Source of the DNA: Neopararhizobium haloflavum
Lineage (GTDB): Bacteria; Pseudomonadota; Alphaproteobacteria; Rhizobiales; Rhizobiaceae
Assembly (NCBI RefSeq): GCF_002750855.1
Contig: NZ_NWUC01000001.1
Span: 372,001-436,000 of the forward strand
DNA: 64,000 nt
Direction: 5' to 3'
The translations under genes were made by a program, and so were the position numbers. The notes beneath the pieces were generated by a model that did no database searches, was not told where the DNA came from, and saw only the letters and a program-made list of their open reading frames with translations. Positions 38,544 through 48,929 of this stretch are shown here, one piece after another. Each line of letters starts with the position of its first letter. The stretch's first letter is position 1.

Positions 38544-39482
38544 TTAGCCGAGCAATTCGCGCACCCGGCTGTGAAACGCACGGTCGGTTGCAAGGAAGGT
38601 CTTGCGTGCAGCCTCCCCGTACCGTTGCTTTTCCTCTTTCGGAAGAGCGATCAGAGACCTGATCGTTTCGGCCAGAGCTTGTTTGTCGACGAAATAGTTC
38701 GTGCCGAGATGGCGCGGCGCATCGCGGCACGGCGCGACGAGGCAGCCATTGGTGCCGTCGATATGTTCGTTCATCGGGGGCGCGTCGGTCGTGACCACGA
38801 GCGCGCCGCACGACATCGCTTCGACAAGATGGTGCCCCCATCCTTCCGACCGCGAAGGGCAAAGATGCATGCCGACGCGGTTCTGCAGCACACGCAGCGT
38901 TTCGTCGCCCTGGTAGCGGGCGATCAGGTTGACGTTGGCTGGGATTTCCCTGGGAGCAAGAGCGGCCTTCTGTACCAGATGCAGCGTTGGCCAGTCCGGA
39001 TGGTCCGCCCAAAGCGCCAGGATATCTTCCGTGCCCTTGACCGTGCTGCCGCCGGCCAAATGGAAGAAAGCATCCCAGTCCTTTGCCACCGCGGCATCGT
39101 GGCGGTCTTCGGACGTGAAGCCGAGATAGTGGGTTTCAACGCCGAGACCGGCAAAGATCGTCTCGGCGTGATGGGTTTTGGCCAGAACCCGGTCGATGCG
39201 TTTCAACCGTCCGAGGTGGCGCTTTGGAAAGCGCTCCTGGTTGGGGATCAGGATGTGTTCCTGCGCGGCGCTGAACCATCGCGGAAAGGCGCGCTCGATA
39301 TGGATAGCCCTCCGCGCGCGTCGTCGCCGCAGCAAACGCTCGAAAAGACCGCGATCGCGAAGGCCGACGATCTGGACCGTACCGCCGCCGCAATCCTCGA
39401 TCGCTCGGGCAAGAATCTCGCCGTCGCGCGTCAGGCCGTACTTGCTGTCCTTGGCGATGATCAGCGTATCGACGGGTGTCAT
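38544..39482 (-). CDS. GT4-like glycosyltransferase
   Basis: A 312-residue GT-B-type protein. The C-terminal nucleotide-sugar domain shows LCPSRSEGWGHHLVEAMSCGALVVTTD, a variant of the E-x7-E motif of family 4. The N-terminal domain is divergent. Its start overlaps the lpcC stop by four bases, so it is translationally coupled to LPS-core synthesis. The donor and acceptor cannot be told. Confidence 0.83.
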   Translation of the reverse strand: MTPVDTLIIAKDSKYGLTRDGEILARAIEDCGGGTVQIVGLRDRGLFERLLRRRRARRAIHIERAFPRWFSAAQEHILIPNQERFPKRHLGRLKRIDRVLAKTHHAETIFAGLGVETHYLGFTSEDRHDAAVAKDWDAFFHLAGGSTVKGTEDILALWADHPDWPTLHLVQKAALAPREIPANVNLIARYQGDETLRVLQNRVGMHLCPSRSEGWGHHLVEAMSCGALVVTTDAPPMNEHIDGTNGCLVAPCRDAPRHLGTNYFVDKQALAETIRSLIALPKEEKQRYGEAARKTFLATDRAFHSRVRELLG

Positions 39483-40552
39483 GGATTGCCCATCAGTTCG
39501 GCGTAAATGGCATTGAGCGCGGCGGCCTCGCGTTCCAGGGGAAAACTCCGTGCGACATGCTCAAGACCGCTGCGGCCTCGTTCGAGCCGCATTAGGTGGT
39601 CGTTCATATAGGGCGCCGTTGCCTCGATCATTGCTGCAAGATCGTCAGGCGGCACCACCGTCCCTGTCTCGGCCTCCAGGATCAACTCGCTGAATGCGCC
39701 GACATCGGCTGCGATCACCGGAACGCCAGTCGCCATCGCCTCCAGCGGCGTCAGGCCAAACCCTTCCCAGCGCTGCGGCGCGACGAAGAGATCGAGTCCA
39801 CGATACCAGGCGTCGATATCGGTGTGTTCGCCGACAAAGCGGATGCGGTCGCTAAGGCCGGCAGCCTTGATCCGTTCTCGCAACCCCTGCTCGAAGCCGT
39901 GATGCTCGGCGGTGGTGCGGCCCGCGATGATGCCAATCCAATCGGGGTTGGCGGGCAACAACGCGATCATGGCGTCGACGAAGAGATCGGTGCCCTTTTG
40001 CCTCCGCACGCGGCCGAAACAGCCGACATGCAGCTTGTCGGGTTCGAGCCCGAGCCGCTTCTTCGCGGCGCTTTTTTCATCGGCGGGACGGAAGCGGGCG
40101 GTGTCGATCCCGTGCATGACGATCGTTGCGGGACGCTGGAGGTAAGCCGCCGTTTTCCGGCTCGTCGCAACGACGGCGTCCATGCGTGCAATGAGAAACC
40201 GCGACCATCGCGTATGCTGGCGCTGCGAGGCCGAGGTGAAGACGATCTTCAACGGCATGCGCGCGACATCGCGAAGGATGATGGCCGGAAGCATCTCGAC
40301 ATTGCGCCGGGCGTGCCAGACGCGTGGGCGGCCTTCTGCCCGTCGCCGCCAGAGGCGCCGCAGGTCGCGAAACCGAATGCGGGGGAGATCGTCGGGCAGA
40401 CCGGGGCCCAGCGTGGCGATTGCCAAGCCAAGCGCGCGCTGGCGTGGCACGAGCTGGATGATCGTCGACGTGACGCCGGACAGGCGCCGCTTGAAATTGG
40501 GCGCGATCACGTCGACGGCGTCGACGTGGACAAGGGATGGCGCGGCGGGCAC
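39479..40552 (-). CDS. lpcC: LPS core mannosyltransferase LpcC/LpsB
   Basis: A 357-residue GT4 enzyme. The N-terminal APNFKRRLSGVTSTIIQLVP is a signature of the LpcC/LpsB group, which adds the inner-core mannose in Rhizobium and Sinorhizobium LPS. The C-terminal domain has GRVRRQKGTDLFV and the family-4 motif APQRWEGFGLTPLEAMATG. It follows greA by 27 bp and is coupled to the next glycosyltransferase. The run carB-greA-lpcC is familiar from rhizobial genomes. Confidence 0.92.
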   Translation of the reverse strand: MPAAPSLVHVDAVDVIAPNFKRRLSGVTSTIIQLVPRQRALGLAIATLGPGLPDDLPRIRFRDLRRLWRRRAEGRPRVWHARRNVEMLPAIILRDVARMPLKIVFTSASQRQHTRWSRFLIARMDAVVATSRKTAAYLQRPATIVMHGIDTARFRPADEKSAAKKRLGLEPDKLHVGCFGRVRRQKGTDLFVDAMIALLPANPDWIGIIAGRTTAEHHGFEQGLRERIKAAGLSDRIRFVGEHTDIDAWYRGLDLFVAPQRWEGFGLTPLEAMATGVPVIAADVGAFSELILEAETGTVVPPDDLAAMIEATAPYMNDHLMRLERGRSGLEHVARSFPLEREAAALNAIYAELMGNP

Positions 40553-40561
40553 GGGGAAGGT

Positions 40562-40581
40562 GAGACGGCGCTGGCCGTCTC
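40562..40581 (-). other. Hairpin between greA and lpcC
   Basis: A perfect 8-bp stem GAGACGGC/GCCGTCTC around a four-base loop begins at the greA stop codon. There is no T-tract on either strand. It may modulate read-through or RNA stability between greA and lpcC, or the lpcC ribosome site ten bases on. Confidence 0.35.
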
Positions 40582-41056
40582 AACCCCAGTTGATGGCGAG
40601 GATTTCGTAAGCCTTGGATCCGCCGGGCGCGTTGACCTCGATGGAGTCGCCCACGCTCTTGCCAATGAGAGCGCGCGAAATGGGCGAGGAGATCGAAATC
40701 CGGCCCTGCTTCACGTCGGCTTCCTGATCGCCGACGATCTGGTAGGTCTTTTCCTCTTCCGTATCTTCGTCGACCAGTTTCACGGTCGCGCCGAACTTGA
40801 TGGTGTCGCCCGACATCTTGGACAGGTCGATCACTTCGGCACGAGCCAACAGGTCTTCAAGCTCGGTGACGCGCCCTTCATTGTGGCTCTGCGCTTCCTT
40901 TGCGGCGTGATATTCCGCATTTTCCGACAGGTCGCCATGGGCGCGGGCCTCCGAGATGGCCTCGATGATGCGCGGGCGCTCTTCCTGCTGACGAACGCGC
41001 AGCTCCTCCTGGAGCTTTTGATAACCGCTCTGGGTCATCGGCACTTTGTCGACCAT
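40580..41056 (-). CDS. greA: Transcription elongation factor GreA
   Basis: A 158-residue factor that enters the RNA polymerase secondary channel and stimulates cleavage of backtracked RNA. The N-terminal coiled coil carries the catalytic acidic tip in [18 protein letters not shown]. The C-terminal domain has [18 protein letters not shown]. The ATG at 41056 yields the standard [15 protein letters not shown] start. It is downstream of carB but separated from it by a terminator, so it likely has its own promoter. Confidence 0.96.
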   Translation of the reverse strand: MVDKVPMTQSGYQKLQEELRVRQQEERPRIIEAISEARAHGDLSENAEYHAAKEAQSHNEGRVTELEDLLARAEVIDLSKMSGDTIKFGATVKLVDEDTEEEKTYQIVGDQEADVKQGRISISSPISRALIGKSVGDSIEVNAPGGSKAYEILAINWG

Positions 41057-41146
41057 CGTCTTTTTCCTTTTCGTTCTCGGTCCCGTATCGCACGCTAAAT
41101 GGCCGGGCATTGCGATCGCGCAATAGCCAGCCTGATGGGCTCGGGG

Positions 41147-41189
41147 CAAAAAAGAAAACGGTTCTCGAAGCGACAACCTCGGAACCGTT
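41147..41189 (-). terminator. Terminator after carB
   Basis: On the minus strand, stem arms AACGGTTC and GAACCGTT enclose a 17-base partly paired loop and are followed by TTCTTTTTT. It lies just beyond the carB stop and upstream of greA. Confidence 0.75.
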
Positions 41190-41245
41190 CTCAGTGTCCA
41201 GCGACGACCACTATCAAATAATGACGCAGAGTTCACGAAAAAAGA

Positions 41246-44200
41246 TCATGCGCGCGAGCGATCTGCCGAAGCATCGCTGAAGTAAGCTTGCAGTGGGCGA
41301 ACCTCGAGATTTCCTGCCTTGAGCGCGGCAATGGCCTGCGCGGCGGCTGCGGCCCCGGCCATTGTCGTGTAATACGGCACCTTCTGCATCAGCGCGGCAC
41401 GGCGCAGCGATTTGGAATCCGATACCGCCTTGGCGCCGTCGGTCGTGTTGAACACGAGCTGAACCTGGCGGTTGCGAATCGCATCCTCGACGTGGGGACG
41501 ACCTTCCAGCACCTTGTTGACCTTCGAGGCTTCGATGCCACGTGCATTCAGGAAGGCCGCGGTACCGGCCGTCGCCAGAACGCGGAACCCGGACTTGACG
41601 AGGGTCTCGACCGCCGGAAGAACCCGCTCCTTGTCCTCGTCACGCACCGAGACGAAGACGGACCCGTCGCGGGGAAGCTCGACGCCGGCACCAAGCTGGG
41701 ACTTCGCGAAGGCCAGCGTGAAATCACGATCAAGGCCCATGACCTCGCCGGTGGAACGCATTTCCGGTCCAAGCAGCGTGTCGACGCCCTGGAAGCGGGC
41801 AAACGGAAACACCGCTTCCTTGACGGCGATGTGGTCGAGGCGCCCGGGTTCGGACGGTGCAGAATAGACCTCGAGGACGGATGACAGCTTTTCGCCGGCC
41901 ATGACGCGGGCGGCGATCTTGGCGATCGGCGTGCCGATCGTCTTGGCGACGAACGGCACCGTGCGCGAGGCACGTGGATTGACCTCGAGGACGTATATGG
42001 TGCCTTCCTTGACGGCGTATTGCACGTTCATCAGGCCGCCGACGTTGAGCGCCTTGGCAAGCGCCCGTGTTTCGGCCTCAAGCTCATCCACGATCGCCTT
42101 GGGGAGTGAATAGACCGGCAGGGAGCAGGCACTGTCACCGGAGTGGATACCCGCCTCTTCGATGTGCTCCATGATGCCCGAGACATAGACATCCGTGCCG
42201 TCCGACAGGCAGTCGACATCGACCTCGATTGCGTTGGTGAGATAGCTGTCGAACAGGAGAGGGTTCTTGCCGAGTAGCGTGTTGATCTGCCCCGTCTTGT
42301 CGTTGGGATAGCGTGCCTTGATCTCCTCGGGCACCAGTTCGGGCACAGTGCCGAGAAGATAGTCGGAGAGGCCTCCTTCCTCACGGATGATCTGCATTGC
42401 CCGGCCCCCCAGAACATAGGAGGGCCGCACGACCAGCGGGAAGCCGATTTCGGCTGCTACAAGCCGGGCCTGCTCGACCGAATAGGCGATGCCGTTCTTC
42501 GGCTGCTTGAGATCGAGCTTGGTCAGCAGTTTCTGGAAGCGATCGCGATCTTCGGCGAGGTCGATCATGTCCGGGGCCGTGCCGAGGATCGGAATGCCAG
42601 CCTTTTCCAGCGCTTCGGCAAGCTTCAGGGGCGTTTGCCCGCCGAACTGGACGATGACGCCGTGCAGCGTGCCCTTTTCCTTCTCGGCACGCAGGATCTC
42701 CAGCACGTCTTCGGCAGTCAGCGGTTCGAAATAGAGGCGGTCGGACGTATCGTAATCAGTCGAGACCGTTTCCGGGTTGCAGTTGACCATGATCGCCTCG
42801 AAGCCCGCATCGGCGAGCGCGAAGGCGGCATGGCAGCAGCAATAATCGAACTCGATCCCCTGGCCGATCCGGTTCGGTCCGCCGCCGAGGATCACGACCT
42901 TCTTGCGGTCGGACACAAAGGCTTCGGAGCGCAATTCGCCGGCGAACGGCACCTCATAGGTCGAGTACATGTAGGCGGTCGGGGAGGCGAATTCTGCCGC
43001 GCAGGTGTCGATGCGCTTGAAGACGGGGTGGACGTCGAGCGTGTCGCGAAGCTTGGCGACATCGCGCTCTGACTGGCCGGTCAAGGAGGCGAGGCGGGCA
43101 TCGGAAAAGCCCATGGCCTTCAGCATCCGCAGATTGTCGCCATCGCCGGGAAGTCCATGCGCGCGAATGCGGCCTTCCATATCGATGATCGCCTTGAACT
43201 GGGCAATGAACCACGGGTCGATCTTGCAGCTTTCGTGAATGTCACGCTCGCTCATGCCAAGGCGCAGCGCCTGGGCCACCATGCGCAGACGGTTCGGCGT
43301 CGGCGTGCCGAGCGCGGCCTTGATGGCGTTGCGGTCGTCGCCTTCGCCAAGGCCTGGAATCTCGATCTCGTCCAGTCCCGTCAGCCCGGTTTCGAGGCCG
43401 CGCAGCGCCTTCTGCAGCGATTCGGCGAAGGTGCGGCCGATCGCCATTACCTCGCCGACAGATTTCATCGCGGTCGTCAGGATTGGTTCGGCGCCGGGGA
43501 ACTTCTCGAACGCAAAGCGCGGGATCTTGGTGACGACATAGTCGATCGACGGCTCGAAGGAAGCCGGCGTCGCGCCGCCCGTGATGTCGTTTTCCAGTTC
43601 GTCGAGCGTGTAGCCGACGGCCAGCTTCGCCGCGATCTTGGCGATCGGAAAGCCGGTGGCCTTCGAGGCCAGCGCGGACGAGCGAGACACGCGCGGGTTC
43701 ATCTCGATTACGACGAGGCGGCCGGTGCCAGGGTTGACCGCGAACTGTACGTTGGAGCCACCCGTTTCGACGCCGATCTCGCGCAACACCGCGATCGAGG
43801 CGTTGCGCATGATCTGGTATTCCTTGTCCGTCAGCGTCAAGGCCGGCGCGACGGTGATCGAATCGCCCGTGTGGACGCCCATCGGATCAATGTTCTCGAT
43901 GGAACAGATGATGATGCAGTTGTCCGCGTGATCGCGGACCACTTCCATCTCGTATTCCTTCCAGCCAAGGACGCTTTCCTCGATCAGCACTTCCGTGGTC
44001 GGCGAGGCGTCGAGCCCCGATGAGATGATGTCGAAGAATTCATTCCGGTTGTAGGCGATGCCACCGCCCGTGCCGCCGAGCGTGAAGGACGGCCGGATGA
44101 TCGCGGGCAGGCCGATCGTATCCAGCGCCTGCGCGGCGATCGCCATCGCATGGCTCATGTAGCGCTGCTTGCGGTCCGTCTCGCCGAGATTCCATTTCGT

Positions 44201-44758
44201 CTCGAGATCATCGAGCGCGCCGTCGAGGGCTTCGCCGGAGAATTTCGCTCTGACCTCGGCCTTCAGCACTTCATGGGCCTTGCGGTCCTGATCCTTGATC
44301 TCCGTGGCGTTGGCGAGCATCGAACGCGGCGTTTCCAGGCCGATCGACGCCATTGCCTCACGGAACAGAGCGCGGTCCTCGGCCTTGTCGATCGCTTCCG
44401 GCTTGGCGCCGATCATCTCGACGTTGTAGCGCTCCAGCGTGCCCATCCGTTTCAGCGAAAGAGCGGTGTTGAGCGCCGTCTGGCCGCCCATGGTCGGCAG
44501 CAGTGCGTCGGGACGCTCCTTGGCGATGATCTTGGCGACGACCTCCGGCGTGATGGGCTCGATGTAGGTCGCGTCGGCAAGCTCCGGATCGGTCATGATC
44601 GTCGCCGGGTTGGAATTGACCAGGATGACCCGATAGCCCTCTTCCTTCAGCGCCTTGACCGCCTGGGTGCCGGAATAGTCGAACTCGCAGGCCTGCCCGA
44701 TGATGATGGGGCCTGCGCCGATGATCATGATCGATTTGAGGTCGGTTCTTTTCGGCAT
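41246..44758 (-). CDS. carB: Carbamoyl-phosphate synthase, large subunit
   Basis: Makes carbamoyl phosphate from bicarbonate, two ATP and ammonia channelled from CarA, for arginine and pyrimidine synthesis. The 1170-residue protein shows the duplicated ATP-grasp halves: the first starting [16 protein letters not shown], the second [18 protein letters not shown]-terminal MGS allosteric domain follows ([15 protein letters not shown]). The ATG at 44758 gives the usual [17 protein letters not shown]; a GTG at 44782 is possible. carA is not adjacent. A terminator follows the gene. Confidence 0.97.
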   Translation of the reverse strand: MPKRTDLKSIMIIGAGPIIIGQACEFDYSGTQAVKALKEEGYRVILVNSNPATIMTDPELADATYIEPITPEVVAKIIAKERPDALLPTMGGQTALNTALSLKRMGTLERYNVEMIGAKPEAIDKAEDRALFREAMASIGLETPRSMLANATEIKDQDRKAHEVLKAEVRAKFSGEALDGALDDLETKWNLGETDRKQRYMSHAMAIAAQALDTIGLPAIIRPSFTLGGTGGGIAYNRNEFFDIISSGLDASPTTEVLIEESVLGWKEYEMEVVRDHADNCIIICSIENIDPMGVHTGDSITVAPALTLTDKEYQIMRNASIAVLREIGVETGGSNVQFAVNPGTGRLVVIEMNPRVSRSSALASKATGFPIAKIAAKLAVGYTLDELENDITGGATPASFEPSIDYVVTKIPRFAFEKFPGAEPILTTAMKSVGEVMAIGRTFAESLQKALRGLETGLTGLDEIEIPGLGEGDDRNAIKAALGTPTPNRLRMVAQALRLGMSERDIHESCKIDPWFIAQFKAIIDMEGRIRAHGLPGDGDNLRMLKAMGFSDARLASLTGQSERDVAKLRDTLDVHPVFKRIDTCAAEFASPTAYMYSTYEVPFAGELRSEAFVSDRKKVVILGGGPNRIGQGIEFDYCCCHAAFALADAGFEAIMVNCNPETVSTDYDTSDRLYFEPLTAEDVLEILRAEKEKGTLHGVIVQFGGQTPLKLAEALEKAGIPILGTAPDMIDLAEDRDRFQKLLTKLDLKQPKNGIAYSVEQARLVAAEIGFPLVVRPSYVLGGRAMQIIREEGGLSDYLLGTVPELVPEEIKARYPNDKTGQINTLLGKNPLLFDSYLTNAIEVDVDCLSDGTDVYVSGIMEHIEEAGIHSGDSACSLPVYSLPKAIVDELEAETRALAKALNVGGLMNVQYAVKEGTIYVLEVNPRASRTVPFVAKTIGTPIAKIAARVMAGEKLSSVLEVYSAPSEPGRLDHIAVKEAVFPFARFQGVDTLLGPEMRSTGEVMGLDRDFTLAFAKSQLGAGVELPRDGSVFVSVRDEDKERVLPAVETLVKSGFRVLATAGTAAFLNARGIEASKVNKVLEGRPHVEDAIRNRQVQLVFNTTDGAKAVSDSKSLRRAALMQKVPYYTTMAGAAAAAQAIAALKAGNLEVRPLQAYFSDASADRSRA

Positions 44759-44949
44759 GGCGATCCATCTTTCGGTCGGCACGGGGTATGCGCACGGCTG
44801 GACGCGGTGCGGGACCCGGGCTCGTTCTTTTCAGTTTTAAGGCTAGGCCGGCCTTATAGGGGAAAGGGTCCGGCAGGAAAACCCTGCGGAGACCGGTTTT
44901 CGCCGTTTTGCGCGGGGAAAATTTGCTGCCACGTTGCCGGCGGGAAGGA

Positions 44950-45174
44950 TCACTCGGTTTCTTCGGCGAACTCGCTTGCTCGATAGTCCGTCACGCCCTT
45001 TGCGACGGCGAAGCAGGCCAGCGCGACGGTCTGTGGGATCGCAACCTTGCGTCCATCGCGATCACCTTTCTCATAATACTGGATCACGCGCTTCTTGAGG
45101 CCAAGGGCCTCGGCCGCTTCTTTCTGCTTCAGCCCCATCGCCTTGCGCCAGCGCCTGAACTCTTCAGCCTTCAT
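44950..45174 (-). CDS. Small Xre-family helix-turn-helix protein
   Basis: A 74-residue protein that is little more than a Cro/C1-type HTH: WRKAMGLKQKEAAEALGLKKR for helices 1-3, then VIQYYEKGDRDGRKVAIPQ. The C-terminal helix is short. There is no toxin or antitoxin partner beside it. It could be autoregulatory or act on the divergent metallopeptidase gene 284 bp away. Codon use is like the neighbours. Confidence 0.8.
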   Translation of the reverse strand: MKAEEFRRWRKAMGLKQKEAAEALGLKKRVIQYYEKGDRDGRKVAIPQTVALACFAVAKGVTDYRASEFAEETE

Positions 45175-45458
45175 GATCGCCGTCCCTTTTGCCGGAGCGG
45201 GGCTGCAAGCCCACTGTCGGTGAACCTGGCATTGCCCTTGGATGATCGACGTCGTCTTATCATCGCAAAGCTCCCTGCCAGGCGAGTGCGCTGCCGTTCT
45301 CGTTGCATCGTGTGCGCCTGATCATTGCCATTTCTCGCACGCGATTGTGACAGTTTGAAAAAGAGGTGCGGGATATCGCGGCACAAAGCGGTCCACCCGG
45401 AACCAATTCCGCTGATCGGCGCTTGAGTGTATCATTGCCAACAGAAGGATCGGGCGCC

Positions 45459-46361
45459 ATGCGCTGGAGAGGGCGACGTCAAAGTTCCAATATCGACGAC
45501 AGGCGCGGGCGCGGCTTCGGGGGCGGTGGTCGCCGGATGAGAATTCCGATGGGTTCCGTCCGGGGCGGGGGAGGGATCGGCGGGATCGTCGTCCTTGCGG
45601 TATTTGCGCTGATCCTCTGGGCTGTCGGCATCAATCCCATGGTGCTCTTTTCCGACGGCGGAGCCGGCGGCGGGTCGATCACCCAGACACAGGCTCCGAC
45701 GGACGGTCTTGCCCCGGATCGGCGCGACGAGCATGCGCAATTCATCGCCACGGTTCTGGCCGAAACCGAAGACACATGGAACGGGATCATGGAGGCGGAG
45801 GGCGCGGACTATCCCGAGCCAACGCTGGTTCTTTTCGATGGTGCCGTGGAGTCCGCCTGCGGGCAGGCCAGCGCAGCGGTCGGGCCGTTCTACTGTCCTT
45901 CGGACCAGCATGTCTACATCGATCTGCGGTTCTTCGATGAGCTCGCCAGTCGGTTCGATGCGGCGGGGGATTTCGCGCAAGCCTACGTGGTGGCGCATGA
46001 GGTCGGACATCATGTCCAGAACCTCATCGGCGTCCTGCCGCAGTTCAACGAGATGCGGCAGGGGATGAGCGAGGCCGAGGCGAATGCGCTGTCGGTACGG
46101 GTCGAGCTGCAGGCGGACTGTTTCGCGGGCATCTGGGGCCATTTCACCGAAGAACGCGGTCTGCTGGAGGCTGGCGATCTGCAGGAGGCGCTAAATGCGG
46201 CCACGCAGATCGGTGACGATACGCTGCAGCGCCGCACGCAGGGCTATATCGTTCCCGAAAGCTTCAATCACGGCAGCTCGGAGCAACGACGCGAATGGTT
46301 TCAGCGGGGGTTCGAGACCGGCCGCCTGCAAGACTGCGACACGTTCTCGGCCAATCTGTGA
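45459..46361 (+). CDS. Putative neutral zinc metallopeptidase (YpfJ family)
   Basis: A 300-residue protein with a basic Gly/Arg-rich N-terminus, one membrane helix (GIVVLAVFALILWAVGI) and a periplasmic metallopeptidase domain. The zinc motif is HEVGHH, in YVVAHEVGHHVQNLIG, followed by ELQADCFAGIWGH with the third ligand. The late NHGSSEQRREWFQRGF is characteristic of YpfJ. The physiological substrate is unknown. ATG 45459 follows AAGGA. The TadG-like gene lies 116 bp downstream. Confidence 0.9.
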   Translation: MRWRGRRQSSNIDDRRGRGFGGGGRRMRIPMGSVRGGGGIGGIVVLAVFALILWAVGINPMVLFSDGGAGGGSITQTQAPTDGLAPDRRDEHAQFIATVLAETEDTWNGIMEAEGADYPEPTLVLFDGAVESACGQASAAVGPFYCPSDQHVYIDLRFFDELASRFDAAGDFAQAYVVAHEVGHHVQNLIGVLPQFNEMRQGMSEAEANALSVRVELQADCFAGIWGHFTEERGLLEAGDLQEALNAATQIGDDTLQRRTQGYIVPESFNHGSSEQRREWFQRGFETGRLQDCDTFSANL

Positions 46362-46477
46362 GGTTCAGCAAGTCTCGGGGCAAATCCGTAGACTGTGCAA
46401 ATTACGTTTCGATCTTTCACGGAAATTTCATGTCTAGCAGCCAAGGCTATCTCTCAATACTGTGGAGATAAGAGCTC

Positions 46478-48142
46478 ATGTCCGAGCGGTTGCTTGACGA
46501 TCGTCGCGGCAACGTGGCTGTCGCTTTTGCGTTCTGCTCGTTGCCTCTGCTGGCTGCTGCTGGGCTTGCGGTGGACTACGGATCTGCCTCGTCACAACGC
46601 TCCGCCATGCGCGATGCCTCCGATGGGGCGGCGCTGGCCGTCGCGCAGGCGGGCGACCGGTTGACCGTCATGCAAGCTCAGGAGATCGCCGCGAATTTCG
46701 TCGAGGCGAATTATGACGGTTCCACGACCAAGGTGACCGTCAGTCGAGCCGGCAACACCTGGACAGTTGCGATGGAAGATGACCCGCAGCTTTATTTCGG
46801 TGATCTTCTCGGATTGCAGCAGACCCGTCTCGGCGTCGTATCCTCGGCGAGTTACGCCTTCACCAGCTATGAGATCGGCCTAGTATTCGACACCAATGGC
46901 GGGATGGAAGGAGAGAAGCTCGACAGCCTGAAGGAAGCGGCCATTTCGTTCGTCGACCAGATGGAAATCGATGTCGGGCGCTCAGAGAATCTCAGCTTCG
47001 CCTCCGTGCCATTCTCGACCTTCGTCAATGTCGGACCGGAATACGGACCACAGTTTCGTGGCCGCAAGATGGTTCGTGGTGGTGCGCGGTGGCTCGACGT
47101 CGAGGGCAAGAACCCGGTTGCGCAGAGCGAGCTTCTGCCGGGGCTCAGCCGTTTCGAGGTCTTCCATCATCTGGGTGAAGCATGGGATGGCTGCGTGGAG
47201 ACGCGCGTTGCGCACCGCTCGGCAGCCTATGACACCGCCGATATTCCCGCCACTCGCAAAGACCGGCGCTCCCTGTTCGTTCCGGCGTTCTCGATTGATG
47301 AGCCGAGCGATACCGACGGTCGATTGCCGCTCTACGCGAACGACTATCTCGATGATGCGGGAACGGACCTCACCGACAGCAAGGCCGATCGGCTGACGAA
47401 CAAGTACAAGATCGAGATGACGGGTGGTGGCGCCGGGGGCGGGGAGGAGGACGATGATGACGACGACGAGGATGGCGGCGGCCTGCTCGGTATTCTTGCC
47501 GGGCTGAGTGAAGCGCTTTTTGGCCGGACCCCGGCAGTCGACGACAGTGTCTCCACGTTCTACGACGATTTCCGAAAGGCGAAGGGACCAAACTTCGACT
47601 GTGCCTCGCAGCCATTGCTGCCTCTCACCAGCGACATGGTGGCGGTCAAGCGGCACATCGCCTCGCTGGAGGCGAGCGGGCGAACCAACATGCTTGAAGG
47701 GATGATGTGGGGGTGGCGAGTGCTTTCGCCTGGTGAGCCGTTCACGGGCGGACGGCCCTCGTCCGAGGGAAGTAATGACAAGGTCGTCATTTTCGTCTCC
47801 GACGGGCGCAACGACTGGGACCTGTTGCCCAACGCGCTCGGATCGTCCTATTCGAGTTTCGGCTACATCGTCGACGAGCGCCTTGTTTCCGACGACACGC
47901 CGCTGACGCGCGTTGCCGAGACGATGGACGACAAGACGCTGAATGCCTGTGAGAACGCCAAAGCCGACGGCGTCACCATCTATACCATCCGCCTGGAGCG
48001 CAGCGATGATGAAACGGAAGAACTGCTGAAGGGCTGTGCGAGCTCGGCCGCGCACTACATCGACGCAAGGGACGCGGGCGAACTCGATAGTGCTTTCGAG
48101 CGCATCCGTCAGCGCATGCGCCATATCCACATCAGTTCCTGA
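46478..48142 (+). CDS. TadG/TadE-like pilus-assembly protein with vWA-like domain
   Basis: A 554-residue protein. The N-terminal TadE-like segment (DDRRGNVAVAFAFCSLPLLA, then AVDYGSASSQRSAMRDASDG) is the usual single-helix pseudopilin start of Tad minor pilins. A von Willebrand A-like region begins near residue 133, but the MIDAS DxSxS is replaced by D138-TNGGM. A Gly and Asp/Glu-rich insert covers about residues 315-334. No other tad gene is nearby. Its 3' end overlaps the convergent DUF4239 gene by 11 bp. GGAG precedes the ATG. Confidence 0.85.
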   Translation: MSERLLDDRRGNVAVAFAFCSLPLLAAAGLAVDYGSASSQRSAMRDASDGAALAVAQAGDRLTVMQAQEIAANFVEANYDGSTTKVTVSRAGNTWTVAMEDDPQLYFGDLLGLQQTRLGVVSSASYAFTSYEIGLVFDTNGGMEGEKLDSLKEAAISFVDQMEIDVGRSENLSFASVPFSTFVNVGPEYGPQFRGRKMVRGGARWLDVEGKNPVAQSELLPGLSRFEVFHHLGEAWDGCVETRVAHRSAAYDTADIPATRKDRRSLFVPAFSIDEPSDTDGRLPLYANDYLDDAGTDLTDSKADRLTNKYKIEMTGGGAGGGEEDDDDDDEDGGGLLGILAGLSEALFGRTPAVDDSVSTFYDDFRKAKGPNFDCASQPLLPLTSDMVAVKRHIASLEASGRTNMLEGMMWGWRVLSPGEPFTGGRPSSEGSNDKVVIFVSDGRNDWDLLPNALGSSYSSFGYIVDERLVSDDTPLTRVAETMDDKTLNACENAKADGVTIYTIRLERSDDETEELLKGCASSAAHYIDARDAGELDSAFERIRQRMRHIHISS

Positions 48143-48929
48143 CCGGTTCTTCCAGGCGCGTTCCGATTTCCCCCTTCAACAGCTGTTGAAAGGCTTCGGG
48201 CTCCAGGCGACCGGGCTGCTCGAAGGGATTGGCGAAGGCATAGATGAAAAAGAGGATGACACCCGAATAGGCCCCGAAGATCGACATCAGGACCAGATGA
48301 CTTCGAGTTGGGCGATAGACGTAGAGCGAAACAGACAGAAGACTGATCCCGATCAGCGCGGGGGCCCAGAACATGGAACCAAAGCCGCCTATCGCCGTCG
48401 CATCGCGCATCTGCCGATAACGGGCGACCTGCGTGATGCGGTCGCGCATCCGGCCGGCCAGAAAGGACTGGCGATCCGTCTCGGGAGTGAGGTCCAGCAA
48501 GGCCTCGTAGACGCCTTGCCACAAGCCCCACGCCGTGGGCGACAGCCCTTCGCGCCGACCCAGCATATCCCATTCCTCGTCGACGACGACGTCGAGATAG
48601 CGGGCGAGGTCGCCCTGAACCACATCGACGGCTTCGCCGCCGTAGCGTCGGATGTCGTTATAGACATCGGAGACGGCAACGGACTCCTCGGTCAACAGGT
48701 TGCGGATACCCTTGTAGTCATCGAGTTCCTGGGCATAGACCAGCGCTAGCATCAGGCCGTGGAGCGCGGCAATACGGGTTGCCACCGCGCCGACGACGTC
48801 ATGCGTTCGATCGGCCGCGTCGCCGCTGTGAAGAAAGTGCCGGGCGATCGAATAACTGCCGAGCACCAAGGCGACCGCGAGCGTTGCAAAAAGCAGCCCG
48901 ACGACCGCGGAGAGGACGAGGGTCAGCAT
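48132..48929 (-). CDS. DUF4239 (bestrophin-like) membrane protein
   Basis: A 265-residue protein with two N-terminal and two C-terminal membrane segments (LVLSAVVGLLFATLAVALVL; MFWAPALIGISLLSVSLYV; LMSIFGAYSGVILFFIYAFA) flanking a soluble helical region. This is the DUF4239 layout, distantly linked to bestrophin channels. Function is unknown. The ATG at 48929 starts the first helix; a longer in-frame start at 49178 overlaps amj. It lies after amj on the same strand, 157 bp apart. Confidence 0.8.
   Translation of the reverse strand: MLTLVLSAVVGLLFATLAVALVLGSYSIARHFLHSGDAADRTHDVVGAVATRIAALHGLMLALVYAQELDDYKGIRNLLTEESVAVSDVYNDIRRYGGEAVDVVQGDLARYLDVVVDEEWDMLGRREGLSPTAWGLWQGVYEALLDLTPETDRQSFLAGRMRDRITQVARYRQMRDATAIGGFGSMFWAPALIGISLLSVSLYVYRPTRSHLVLMSIFGAYSGVILFFIYAFANPFEQPGRLEPEAFQQLLKGEIGTRLEEPVRN

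Noticed and set aside
39596-41098. 500-codon plus-strand open frame across lpcC and greA
   Set aside because: It spans two real minus-strand genes with clear motifs and has biased, domain-free composition.
45171-45386. 71-codon minus-strand ORF overlapping the Xre gene start by four bases
   Set aside because: The ATGA overlap looks like coupling, but the product is Arg-rich without structure and there is no ribosome site, so chance is more likely.
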